Source: Thermonema lapsum (lineage in GTDB: Bacteria; Bacteroidota; Bacteroidia; Cytophagales; Thermonemataceae). From it: 64,000 nucleotides of DNA. The notes under the pieces were generated by a model. That model was not told the DNA's origin, searched no databases, and saw nothing but the letters and a program-made list of their open reading frames with translations. The translations under genes were made by a program, and so were the position numbers. The stretch lies in the NCBI RefSeq assembly GCF_011761635.1, contig NZ_JAASRN010000004.1, positions 1-64,000 on the forward strand. The letters run 5' to 3'. Shown here piece by piece: positions 52,898-61,096 of the stretch (positions within the stretch are counted from its first letter, which is position 1; every line of letters begins with the position of its first letter).

Positions 52898-54137
52898 AAA
52901 AGTTTTCTTTTTCCTTTTGGCGTTGGTAGTTATTTCTTTGCCTTGGCATGAGCACTTCAATGGAGTTTGTACTATCCTGCTGATGGCTTGGACCCTGGGC
53001 TATCATCTTTATCATCGCCCAGCTTGGAAAGATTGGAGGGAACGCTCTTGGTTACTGCTACATTGGGCATGGTATGCTTTATTCGCCATAGGCTTGTTGT
53101 GGAGCTCAAACTATGATGAAGGTATGTTTCATCTGGAAGTCCACATGTTGTTGGTACTGGTGCCATGGATGTGGGCAGTAAGTCCTTCACTGCACAAAAA
53201 ACAATATCACCTGCTGATGTGGTGCTTTGTGGTTTCTACCTTCTTTACTTTGCCCTATACTCTTGGGGGAGTTTTGCCCTTTTATATGAAGTTTCATGAA
53301 ATCAATATGTGGATAATTACTCAATCGACCCCTTTTCATCATGGCTTTATGGGAATGTACTGGCTTACAGCCACTTTCATGATATGGTATCTTGTATATC
53401 AAAGAAGGGAAACAGCAGCTTATGCGCTGGCAGCAGGCTTTACCGTAGTAGCATTTGCTACATTACTACTCTTGAATGCCAAGGCTGCTGTTGTGGCGAT
53501 GCTGCTGCTGCCTGTAGGTGCAGGGATAATCAAGTTATTGGCAGTAAAGGGCAAGAGGTACTTGCTTTATTTGAGTGCAGGAGTGCCTTCTTTTCTTGTC
53601 GTAGGTTTTTTGTTTGCTATGAGTCAATGGGATAGTAGTTCATATCAGTTTGGTGTGGACAAAAACATAAGCCTGCGCTCTGTCTGGGACTTTGCTGGCT
53701 TTTTAACATACAGCTTTTATCATCGTTTGGGGCAGTGGCATTGCGGGGTAGAAGTATGGACACAAAATTGGAAAACCTTTCTTTGTGGAGTGGGAACCGG
53801 CGATGCCACCCAAGCATTGAATAGCTGCTATAAGGCAAATGGCTGGGAGTGGTTAGAAGGCTTCAGTACACACAATGAATTTCTGGAAGAGGCAGTGCGC
53901 CATGGTTTGTTAGGGTTATTACTGCTACTGACGGTATTTCTATACCCTATCATACAGAGCATCCGGCGAGGCAATTATTGGTATGCTCTGCAGTCGATTG
54001 CTTTTTTTGTAGCCCTTATGATAGATTGCTATTTAAGCAATCAGAAGGGCATTGTGTGGTATATGTGGATAGGTAGTTTGTGGTATATGTTGCCCCGAGA
54101 GACTTGGAATCAAAAAGGCATTCTTCAAAATACTTGA
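52878..54137 (+). CDS. O-antigen ligase/polymerase-like membrane protein (second of two)
   Basis: A 419-residue inner-membrane protein with about ten hydrophobic segments and a hydrophilic loop near 260-330 (WTQNWKTFLCGVGTGDATQALNSCYKANGW and FSTHNEFLEEAVRHGLLGLLLLL). The HNEFLE pattern is the hallmark of the WaaL/Wzy (O-antigen ligase domain) family. Having two such proteins in one locus suggests that one polymerises the repeat and the other attaches the chain. The ATG at 52878 is the first after the GT4 stop; the ATG at 52857 in the first repeat copy is in frame as well. The gene converges with the minus-strand GlfT2-like gene. Confidence 0.85.
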   Translation: MKTLFNEKVFFFLLALVVISLPWHEHFNGVCTILLMAWTLGYHLYHRPAWKDWRERSWLLLHWAWYALFAIGLLWSSNYDEGMFHLEVHMLLVLVPWMWAVSPSLHKKQYHLLMWCFVVSTFFTLPYTLGGVLPFYMKFHEINMWIITQSTPFHHGFMGMYWLTATFMIWYLVYQRRETAAYALAAGFTVVAFATLLLLNAKAAVVAMLLLPVGAGIIKLLAVKGKRYLLYLSAGVPSFLVVGFLFAMSQWDSSSYQFGVDKNISLRSVWDFAGFLTYSFYHRLGQWHCGVEVWTQNWKTFLCGVGTGDATQALNSCYKANGWEWLEGFSTHNEFLEEAVRHGLLGLLLLLTVFLYPIIQSIRRGNYWYALQSIAFFVALMIDCYLSNQKGIVWYMWIGSLWYMLPRETWNQKGILQNT

Positions 54138-54140
54138 ACT

Positions 54141-55064
54141 TTATAGGTGCTCGTAATTCACTTTGCCCAACTGCCCTTTATGCCCTTGGTAGATGGCTTG
54201 TAGCATATTTTTTACATGCTTCCAACGAGATTCCCTAAATAGGTACTTCCCATATAGAAACAACTTAAAAATGGTTTTAGGCAGATAGAAGCAATAGTAT
54301 TTCAGCGAAGAAAGATAGCGCTTATTGATAAATGTAACGTTTCTAAACTCGTAATATAGCTTCCAAGGAGCGGCTTTTACAAGGTTAACATGTGGCATGA
54401 ATGGAAGCAAACGTATGGGCATATACTCTGTTGGCGGATGATATACTTTGCTTTGAGGAATGTAAAAGATTCTGCTTTGTGCTTTTTTTCTTGCACGCCA
54501 ACAGTATTCTGTATCGTCGCCCCAGATAAATAACTCGCTTATTGGCAATCCAACTTTTTTTATCAGTTCAGTAGAAAGAAGCATAGCTAAGAAAGGGGCA
54601 CCGGCTACTTCTATTGGTTCCTCCCCTAATTCATCTGTTTTTTGCAAACGGCGCCCGCCTATGGTCTTGGTAATCCAGCAGAGTTGTGTTGGATTCTGAG
54701 TACTAATCGCTACACTGCAATAAATGTTATTTGCTTCTGATGCGTAGTGAATCAGTGCTTCTAAGGCATTTGATTGGGGAATGCAGTCGTCGTCCATTGC
54801 CCAAACCCAGTCGGTGTTTTGTTTAAGCGCTTCGCTGAATCCTCTGTAAAAACCACCGGCTCCTCCTAAATTCTCCTGATGGACTACACACAAATCCTGC
54901 TGATTGTCTAACCACTCAGATGTCCCGTCATTGCTTCCGTTGTCAACTACAAGAATGCGTTCTACCGGGTATGTTTGATTGCGTAATGATTCTATGCATT
55001 GTTGCAACAAATTCAGACGGTTGTAAGTAACCACTACTGCCGTTACTTTTTGATTGTTTTTCAT
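54141..55064 (-). CDS. GlfT2-like galactofuranosyltransferase (GT2)
   Basis: A 307-residue GT2 protein. Markers are AVVVTYNRLNLLQQCI, VVDNGSNDGT, ENLGGAGGFYRGFSEAL, the metal-binding WVWAMDDDCIP and FIWGDDTEYCWRARKK (the ED-like catalytic region and following W). ENLGGAGGF and the MDDD motif are typical of enzymes that use UDP-galactofuranose. The gene starts 12 bases after glf on the same strand, the enzyme that makes that donor, which supports this use. The C-terminal part is basic and partly hydrophobic. Confidence 0.87.
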   Translation of the reverse strand: MKNNQKVTAVVVTYNRLNLLQQCIESLRNQTYPVERILVVDNGSNDGTSEWLDNQQDLCVVHQENLGGAGGFYRGFSEALKQNTDWVWAMDDDCIPQSNALEALIHYASEANNIYCSVAISTQNPTQLCWITKTIGGRRLQKTDELGEEPIEVAGAPFLAMLLSTELIKKVGLPISELFIWGDDTEYCWRARKKAQSRIFYIPQSKVYHPPTEYMPIRLLPFMPHVNLVKAAPWKLYYEFRNVTFINKRYLSSLKYYCFYLPKTIFKLFLYGKYLFRESRWKHVKNMLQAIYQGHKGQLGKVNYEHL

Positions 55065-55076
55065 GGAAATAAGAGA

Positions 55077-56195
55077 TTATGAACAAGTAGATTTTTGAAA
55101 CTCAATTTCTTTTTTTGCTTTTGCCAAAGCAGAACCAATCACCTGATGCATATCGTAGTATTTGTACTCGGCAAGGCGACCTCCAAAAATGTACTTATCT
55201 TTTAACTCTTCGCTAAGTGTCGCATACTGTTTATAAATTTTGTTGTTTCGTTCGTTGTTGATTGGATAATAAGGTTCTTTCCCTCTACTCCATGCCTCTG
55301 GATATTCTTTGGTAATAATCGTATGCTCTTGCTGCCCAAAAGTAAAATGCTTATGCTCGCAAATACGAGTATAAGGGATTTCATACTCGGTGTAGTTGAT
55401 AATTGCATTGCCTTGGTAATCGCCTTTGTGCATTTCGTGTTCGAAGCGGAGCGTGCGATATTCCAACTCACCAAAACGGTAACCAAAGAACTCATCTATT
55501 TTTCCGGTAAATACCACTTTGCGGGCTGTACCGTCGAAATACTCTTTGTTGGCGAAGTAGTCTGTGTTAAGGCGTACTTCTATACCTGCCTGCAGGCGCT
55601 CCATCATTTTTGTATATCCTTCGACCGGAATGCCTTGGTAGCAATCGTTGAAATAATTGTCGTCAAAAGTCAAGCGAATGGGCAGACGCCGGATGATGAA
55701 AGTAGGTAGCTCTTTGGGGTCACACATCCATTGCTTCATGGTATATCCTTTGATGAAGATTTCATAGATTTCCTGCCCTACCTGAGACAATACCCATTCT
55801 TCTAAATTCTTAGGATTTTTAATAGGAACTTTTACTTCTTCCAACTTTTTTTGTGCCTCCGCTGGGGTTTTTACTCCATACAGCTGGTATAAGGTAAACA
55901 AGTTAATTGGGAAAGAGTAAATTTTTCCCTTATAATATACCTTGGGACGGTTCACATAATGATTGAACTTAGTAAAACGGTTAACATATGCCCATATTCT
56001 GTCGTCGCTTGTATGAAAAATATGGGGACCATACATGTGAACGTCGATACCTTCTCTTTTTTCGGTATATACGTTTCCACCCGTATGCGGACGCTTGTCT
56101 ATGATTAAACATTTGAAACCAGCATCGGTCAGTTCTCTTGCAAATACGCTTCCAAATAATCCGGCACCTACAATCAAATAGTCATATATATGCAT
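55077..56195 (-). CDS. glf: UDP-galactopyranose mutase
   Basis: A 372-residue flavoenzyme that converts UDP-galactopyranose to UDP-galactofuranose. The FAD-binding YLIVGAGLFGSVFARELTDAG, HTGGNVYTEKREGIDVHMYGPHIFHTSDDRIWAYVN, KGYTMKQWMCDPKELP and GRLAEYKYYDMHQVIGSAL motifs are all present. The length is standard. It is followed by the GlfT2-like gene, so a galactofuranose residue is expected in the surface glycan. Upstream lies a broken glycosyltransferase gene. Confidence 0.97.
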   Translation of the reverse strand: MHIYDYLIVGAGLFGSVFARELTDAGFKCLIIDKRPHTGGNVYTEKREGIDVHMYGPHIFHTSDDRIWAYVNRFTKFNHYVNRPKVYYKGKIYSFPINLFTLYQLYGVKTPAEAQKKLEEVKVPIKNPKNLEEWVLSQVGQEIYEIFIKGYTMKQWMCDPKELPTFIIRRLPIRLTFDDNYFNDCYQGIPVEGYTKMMERLQAGIEVRLNTDYFANKEYFDGTARKVVFTGKIDEFFGYRFGELEYRTLRFEHEMHKGDYQGNAIINYTEYEIPYTRICEHKHFTFGQQEHTIITKEYPEAWSRGKEPYYPINNERNNKIYKQYATLSEELKDKYIFGGRLAEYKYYDMHQVIGSALAKAKKEIEFQKSTCS

Positions 56196-56221
56196 ATGCT
56201 TCTGCTTTTTTATATAGTTTC

Positions 56222-56588
56222 TTACTTAAACTCAACTTTCCCTAATCTATTGCTAAGCCCATGAACAATGGCTTTAAGATAAACAAACAAATCTTTGGGA
56301 GCTTTGTCCAGAATAATTGCTTTATACATAGCCAAAAATACATAATCGGCATCCCGTTCATAAGCGGCTTTGGCTGCGGTATATTCGCCGCCAGAACTCC
56401 CACTAATTTTCTTGAGTAATTACAATGAGGTCATCTTGTAGGTGCAATCATTCAAGAGTATGGTCTGTACTGCCGTTATTGATGATAATAATGGCATCGG
56501 GCTTTCGCGTTTGCTTGCGCAAGTGCTCGATGCATTTTTTTAGTGATTCTATTCGATTATGAGTAACTACCGTAGCAAATACCTTCAT
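56222..56588 (-). pseudogene. Decayed family 2 glycosyltransferase
   Basis: On the minus strand, translation from the ATG at 56588 gives MKVFATVVTHNRIESLKKC and then IIIINNGSTDHTLE, the start of a GT2 enzyme, before an in-frame stop. A further stop and a frame change follow (ITQEN, then in another frame SSGGEYTAAKAAYERDADYVFLAM). After that the sequence jumps directly to a C-terminal end (YKAIILDKAPKDLFVYLKAIVHGL, ending before a TAA at 56222). About 150-200 codons, including the catalytic centre, are missing, so the gene cannot make a working enzyme. It sits between wzx and glf, in the same direction, in line with an old member of the locus that was lost. Confidence 0.8.
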
Positions 56589-56591
56589 GCA

Positions 56592-57890
56592 CTATGTTGT
56601 TTTTTGTTCTAATAAATGTTTGAGTTTTCGATAGTATGCATAAAATGCTCCTCCAATGATGAATTCTGTGAGAGGGACAGCTATGGAAATACCATAAAGC
56701 AAAAGCAATGAATTTCGTTGCCACAGCACTACGCAAGTACCTTGCCAAAGTAGTGCAAAAATACTACCATAAAGAATGGCATAACTATATAGCTTGGCAT
56801 GCCCATATGCCATGAGGGGGAGGCTGAACCAAGCGTGTGTTGCAACTAATATCGGGACAGCTGATAGTATTCGAAGCACAAAAACAAGAATATTTATGCT
56901 ACCTTTTTCAATATCTACCAAGTGCACAATAAAAGGTGCTAGCCCAAACAATAACCCACAGCCTAATAAACAGGCTATCCATAGAGGGGTATATACCTTC
57001 TTCAGGTAAGCATTTAGCTCCTGTATAGATAATTGGGTAGCTTTCCGACATATTCGGGGATAAAGAACATTTACAAAAGCTAAAAGAGTATACTTTGCAA
57101 TTGTAACAATCTTGAGAGATAGACTAAATAAGCCTACAAATAAGTTATTAGTGAAAAATTTAAGCACTACAACTGGTAAATGCGTATAGATTGTAGGCAT
57201 AAGCGAGCTGGTGAAAAAGTATCCTCCCTCTTTTAAAAGTAGCTTTATTTCTTTTATGCTGAGTAATTTAAAAACAGGCGTGCCAAAAGAACGAAGTGCA
57301 TAAATAAAGCCCACGCCCCCCATAAACAAATAAGCAATGGAATAAGCCACAACAGCATAGGTCAAGTCGTCGCGCTCATTTACTAAATACAGAATCGTTC
57401 CCATTAAAAGTAGTTTGCTCAAAGCATTTAGAATACTGATAAACTTAAACTTTTCTATACCTTGAAAATACCACATAGGAAAAAGAGAATATCCTAAAAT
57501 AGCCAGCAAGAGAAAGCCAATGGTACCAACGGAGTATTCTTGCGAAAAAATCAGTCCAAATCCTAAAAAGAAGAAAAGAGCGAGTATGCCGACCAATGTT
57601 AATTTTATAAAAACCACATTGGCAAATATTTTTGCCCTTTCGGCGGGTGATGACGCTTGTGCAACTCTTTTGGTAGCCGATAGCAAAAAACCGTAATCTG
57701 TAATTAGAAAACCATATTCCATAAGAGTTTGAAGAAAAGCAAAAGCTCCATATTGTTCGCCGCCTAAGGTGTTGACTAAATAAGGGACAAGAATAATAGG
57801 GGGGAGAAGATTACTAAGCTGCCAAAAACCATTTGCCACAAAATTCTGGAACAAGGAAGAGGAGAGTAGTCGCTTGACAGAAAAAGACAT
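56592..57890 (-). CDS. wzx: Polysaccharide flippase (Wzx)
   Basis: A 432-residue inner-membrane protein with twelve or more hydrophobic helices over its whole length. The opening (NFVANGFWQLSNLLPPIILVPYLVNTLGGEQYGAFAFLQTLMEYGFLITDYGF) is the polysaccharide biosynthesis/MATE-like pattern of Wzx. It moves lipid-linked repeat units to the periplasmic face, for the polymerase-like proteins encoded on the other strand. It is the first gene of a minus-strand run (wzx, broken GT, glf, GlfT2-like). Codons are somewhat richer in A/T than in the housekeeping genes, common for such loci. Confidence 0.9.
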   Translation of the reverse strand: MSFSVKRLLSSSLFQNFVANGFWQLSNLLPPIILVPYLVNTLGGEQYGAFAFLQTLMEYGFLITDYGFLLSATKRVAQASSPAERAKIFANVVFIKLTLVGILALFFFLGFGLIFSQEYSVGTIGFLLLAILGYSLFPMWYFQGIEKFKFISILNALSKLLLMGTILYLVNERDDLTYAVVAYSIAYLFMGGVGFIYALRSFGTPVFKLLSIKEIKLLLKEGGYFFTSSLMPTIYTHLPVVVLKFFTNNLFVGLFSLSLKIVTIAKYTLLAFVNVLYPRICRKATQLSIQELNAYLKKVYTPLWIACLLGCGLLFGLAPFIVHLVDIEKGSINILVFVLRILSAVPILVATHAWFSLPLMAYGHAKLYSYAILYGSIFALLWQGTCVVLWQRNSLLLLYGISIAVPLTEFIIGGAFYAYYRKLKHLLEQKTT

Positions 57891-57925
57891 ACGCCTGTAA
57901 AAAAAAATTTATAGCTGCAAAGATA

Positions 57926-57963
57926 AAGTAAAAAAGTGACAAAGTTTTTCGACTTTGTCACTT
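57926..57963 (-). terminator. Intrinsic terminator of the TonB receptor/lipoprotein operon (minus strand)
   Basis: A 12-bp perfect stem (57934-57945 with 57952-57963) and 6-base loop are followed, on the minus strand, by five T and further AT-rich sequence. Confidence 0.85.
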
Positions 57964-57997
57964 AGAGCGGCGCTTATTTCACTGCACAGAGAATCGC

Positions 57998-58591
57998 TTA
58001 TTCTACCACAGATTCAAATTGCAGATTCAACTTAAAGTCAGCTTGTACGTCGACTTCGCCACCTATAAGTTGGTTGTACACCCATGGGCTAGAAGCATTG
58101 TTTTTCGACTTGTCGCCCTCATGAATGAGCAGTACCGTGAAATTTTCTGAATCTCTGCGGTTAGGAGCGGTGCTCACCCGGAAGCTTAAACCCAACGGGC
58201 GTCCGTTGGCATCTTGGTCCAGATACTCGAAGCTGCTAAATAGCGCATTGCTAAAGCCATAATACAGCTGATGCTCTTCGGCTTCTGCTCGTATTTCTGC
58301 GGTGATGTCTTTGGCAGGTGATTTGCTTTCATCCAACAGCTTGACTTGTGCGTTGTAGGTAGCGCCGCCTCTCAAATTGCCGTTGGTAATGACGGGATTA
58401 GCAGGACCGTCGCCATCTTCATCGTACCAGCGAATCGTAACCACATCCGAATCATCGTCTTGGTTGGTGAAGGTAACCTCCACGGTGGTGATGAGCTCCG
58501 ATTCATTGACCGGCTTGGGGTCGTCTTTTTTGCAGGCAGTCAGTGCTACGCTTGCTGCCAAGAGGGTCGAGAATAAAACTTGCTTTCTCAT
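57998..58591 (-). CDS. Hypothetical lipoprotein cotranscribed with a TonB receptor
   Basis: A 197-residue lipoprotein (lipobox VALTAC, Cys 20). The mature part is acidic and beta-rich (ELITTVEVTFTNQDDDSDVVTIRWYDEDGDG...), much like small periplasmic or surface lipoproteins found after TonB receptors in Bacteroidota. No named domain is certain. The acidic stretch could bind a metal ion. It starts 16 bases after the receptor's stop and ends before a terminator, so the two genes form a closed operon. The ATG at 58591 is used because it begins the lipoprotein signal; an upstream GTG would overlap the receptor. Confidence 0.8.
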   Translation of the reverse strand: MRKQVLFSTLLAASVALTACKKDDPKPVNESELITTVEVTFTNQDDDSDVVTIRWYDEDGDGPANPVITNGNLRGGATYNAQVKLLDESKSPAKDITAEIRAEAEEHQLYYGFSNALFSSFEYLDQDANGRPLGLSFRVSTAPNRRDSENFTVLLIHEGDKSKNNASSPWVYNQLIGGEVDVQADFKLNLQFESVVE

Positions 58592-58607
58592 TGTTTTTTG
58601 GATTTTA

Positions 58608-60983
58608 TCAGTGAAACATATATTGAACACTTAACGATACGTTGCGTCCCAAATCATCGGCGAAGTAGCGCCAGCGGTTCAGATAGGAGCGATATGCTCG
58701 GTTTAGTATATTCTCTACTTCAACCGAAAAGCGCCAATGCGTCCCGTAGTTGCCTTCCATGCGCCAGTGGAACAGCCAGTAATCTGCCGGGGGAGGCATG
58801 AAATCCCATGCCCGGTCAGTATCAGACGCTTGACTTTCCACTTGGGTAGGTGCAATAACATGAGGCAGAGACAGAGCAATGCCATTGTATTCGGAGGTAA
58901 ACTCCAGTTGTATATCTGAAAGCTTGCCCCATTTTGCCTTTTGCCAAACAATAGCACCACGATACACCGGAGGAGGCACTTGGTTCAAGCCTGCGTCCCG
59001 CTTTATATCGTATGCCCACAACACACTGCCCTTGTGTGTGGTTTTAAGCGAGGGGCTCAGCTGCCATTCCCACGACAGGTCGCTACCTGCCCACAGTACG
59101 TCGGTTTGACGATAGCGAAATACCGGGAATGCTCCCCGTATGGTAAGACGCAAGTCTGCCGCTTCCAGGTTTACATAGTTTTGAATGTAACTGACATGAG
59201 GCGTCAGGCTGAGGCGGTGTTGCTTCTTACTATATACCCATTGATTCACCCAGCGGTAGGTTTGCTCGAAGCGTAGTTTGCTTTTAGGCGTGTAGTAGCC
59301 CGTGTTATCGACCAGTAATCCTTCTTCTATCCAACCACTGCCATGGTGTAGCCCTTGACTATAGAGCTCGTTGATAGCTGGCAGGCGGTAATTCCACGCC
59401 AGTGAAGAAGTCCATTCCCACGCATCCGACAGGTGGGTATGCATACCCATATTGAACTGTCCATTGAATTTCCGAAATTCAGGGGTATTTAGTTGTTGTT
59501 TATAGTCGAAGGTCCATACTTGAACATGATTGTAATCTAAGCGCAGTCCCCAGTTCCATTCCATACGATTCAAAGGAAGGGTATTTGCCCAAGCGAGGCT
59601 CAGCTGCTGGCGCCGATAGTCGGGCAAGATGGGACGGGTGTTGGTCTGTTCGGTGCGGTTGAGGTTGTCTTGCCAGAGCCCTTCAGCAGCCAAGGAGCTT
59701 TCCATTTGGCGAAGAAAATGGAAATTCCCTTGTACGCTTAAGTGCTGTTGCAACAGACGCATCCATACGGCAGGCATGTTGCTGCGCCCACCCCGCCGTA
59801 TGTCATATTCTTTTCTTGTGTTGTTTTGCAGGCTATAAACAAAATACCAGTCGGCGTGCTCACCGTGGCGATGTGACTGCAGTCGCCAGCTGTGGTGTGC
59901 TATCTTTTGTTTGGGATTGGCAATGTCGTAGCTAAAAGGAGCTACATACCAAGGCTGGTGGCGCTCCATAGCACGGGCGAGGTCATCGAGATTGCCTATG
60001 TGGGCAGCGCGCAAAATACCGTTTTCTGCACCGAAGAAATCATACTGTACGTTGGCATCCCAGCGACGGTAGCGATATCCTAAGCCAGTACCGGCACTTA
60101 GGCGGCGGTGCCCTGTGTTGGAAAGTACATAACGGGCAGCTTGGCGGTCGCCACTGCTGGTAGCAGTAGTATATATCCGGAAAGTGAAATTTTCAGACAG
60201 GCGACCGCTGGTTTTTTGATGTACCAGTGCCCCCATGCCGTTGCTGTACGTATTTAGTATGCATCGGATTTGTAGGCTGTCGATGTCGCTTAGTGGCGAT
60301 TGTTTGACTACCACCGCCCCGCCTATGGCATCGCTGCCCAACAAGACGGCTTGTGCTCCTTTGATGACTTCTATGCGGTCATAAGCGAGTGGGTCTATTT
60401 CAGGCGCATGTTCGGCACCCCATCGCTGGCTGCCCAGCGGGCTACCTTCTACATTCAAAGCTAAGCGATTGCCCCAAAAGCCATGCAACATAGGTTGTGC
60501 TATCTCGGCACCAGTGCTTAAACTGCTTACGCCTTCTATCTCTTCAAGCATGCGGCTGAGCGGTTTGCTTGCTTGCCTCCATTGTGCTTTGTCATTGAGC
60601 GTTTCCACAACAACACTCTCATAAAGAAAAGGCTTGCTTTCAATGACTACTTTGCCTACATCCAGCGGCAACTCCGACAGGCGATAGTTCCGGTGCATCG
60701 AACTGGTCAGCTGCAAAGTGTCGTAGAGTGTGCTATATCCTGTAAATGAAATCTCAATCACGTATTGCCCAGGACACAGCTTTTCTAACCTGTAGTAACC
60801 ATCCGAAGAAGTGATGCTACCCTGTTTGCTGTTTAATATGTAAACCGTAGCGGCAGGTAGTGGTTTGCCATTAGTGTCGATTACGCGCCCATCCAAGCGG
60901 AGCATGCAATCTTGTGCCTTGCTGCTCCAAGCATGCAAGCACAGGTATAGACAAGCCCATAGAAATTCTTTGTAGTGAGGCAC
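58608..60983 (-). CDS. TonB-dependent outer-membrane receptor
   Basis: A 791-residue receptor. A signal peptide (FLWACLYLCLHAWSSKAQ) is followed by a CarboxypepD_reg-like domain (LRLDGRVIDTNGKPLPAATVYI), a plug domain (about 130-240, with YDRIEVIKGAQAVLLGSDAIGGAVVVKQ) and a 22-strand barrel ending in LSVQYMFH. It takes up an unknown ligand, such as a metal complex, cobalamin or heme, with energy from TonB. The GTG at 60983 is preferred. The frame runs on to a TTG at 61013, but that part overlaps the promoter palindrome and adds a basic Cys-rich stretch before the signal peptide. The small lipoprotein gene follows in the operon. Confidence 0.92.
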   Translation of the reverse strand: MPHYKEFLWACLYLCLHAWSSKAQDCMLRLDGRVIDTNGKPLPAATVYILNSKQGSITSSDGYYRLEKLCPGQYVIEISFTGYSTLYDTLQLTSSMHRNYRLSELPLDVGKVVIESKPFLYESVVVETLNDKAQWRQASKPLSRMLEEIEGVSSLSTGAEIAQPMLHGFWGNRLALNVEGSPLGSQRWGAEHAPEIDPLAYDRIEVIKGAQAVLLGSDAIGGAVVVKQSPLSDIDSLQIRCILNTYSNGMGALVHQKTSGRLSENFTFRIYTTATSSGDRQAARYVLSNTGHRRLSAGTGLGYRYRRWDANVQYDFFGAENGILRAAHIGNLDDLARAMERHQPWYVAPFSYDIANPKQKIAHHSWRLQSHRHGEHADWYFVYSLQNNTRKEYDIRRGGRSNMPAVWMRLLQQHLSVQGNFHFLRQMESSLAAEGLWQDNLNRTEQTNTRPILPDYRRQQLSLAWANTLPLNRMEWNWGLRLDYNHVQVWTFDYKQQLNTPEFRKFNGQFNMGMHTHLSDAWEWTSSLAWNYRLPAINELYSQGLHHGSGWIEEGLLVDNTGYYTPKSKLRFEQTYRWVNQWVYSKKQHRLSLTPHVSYIQNYVNLEAADLRLTIRGAFPVFRYRQTDVLWAGSDLSWEWQLSPSLKTTHKGSVLWAYDIKRDAGLNQVPPPVYRGAIVWQKAKWGKLSDIQLEFTSEYNGIALSLPHVIAPTQVESQASDTDRAWDFMPPPADYWLFHWRMEGNYGTHWRFSVEVENILNRAYRSYLNRWRYFADDLGRNVSLSVQYMFH

Positions 60984-60995
60984 TTTAACATGTTT

Positions 60996-61014
60996 TTTGC
61001 AACATCGTTGCAAA
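60996..61014. promoter_or_regulatory. Palindrome over the TonB-receptor promoter (operator-like)
   Basis: TTTGCAAC (60996-61003) and GTTGCAAA (61007-61014) form a perfect 8-bp inverted repeat with a 3-base centre. It covers part of the -7 element and the expected transcription start of the receptor gene, so a bound protein would block RNA polymerase. Its symmetry and place suit a metal- or nutrient-responsive repressor, for example of the Fur family, but no regulator has been identified. Confidence 0.6.
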
Positions 61015-61041
61015 TATAGTTTTTTTTCAATTCCCTCACAA
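61011..61041 (-). promoter_or_regulatory. Promoter of the TonB-receptor operon (minus strand)
   Basis: On the minus strand TTG (complement of 61039-61041), a 20-base spacer and TATATTTG (complement of 61011-61018, full match to TAnnTTTG) form a good Bacteroidota promoter. Transcription should start near 61004, about 20 bases before the GTG start at 60983. Confidence 0.65.
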
Positions 61042-61096
61042 TTTTTTCACAGACCATAAATTTTTATCTTACCCATGAATTTTATGTTTTAAAAGC

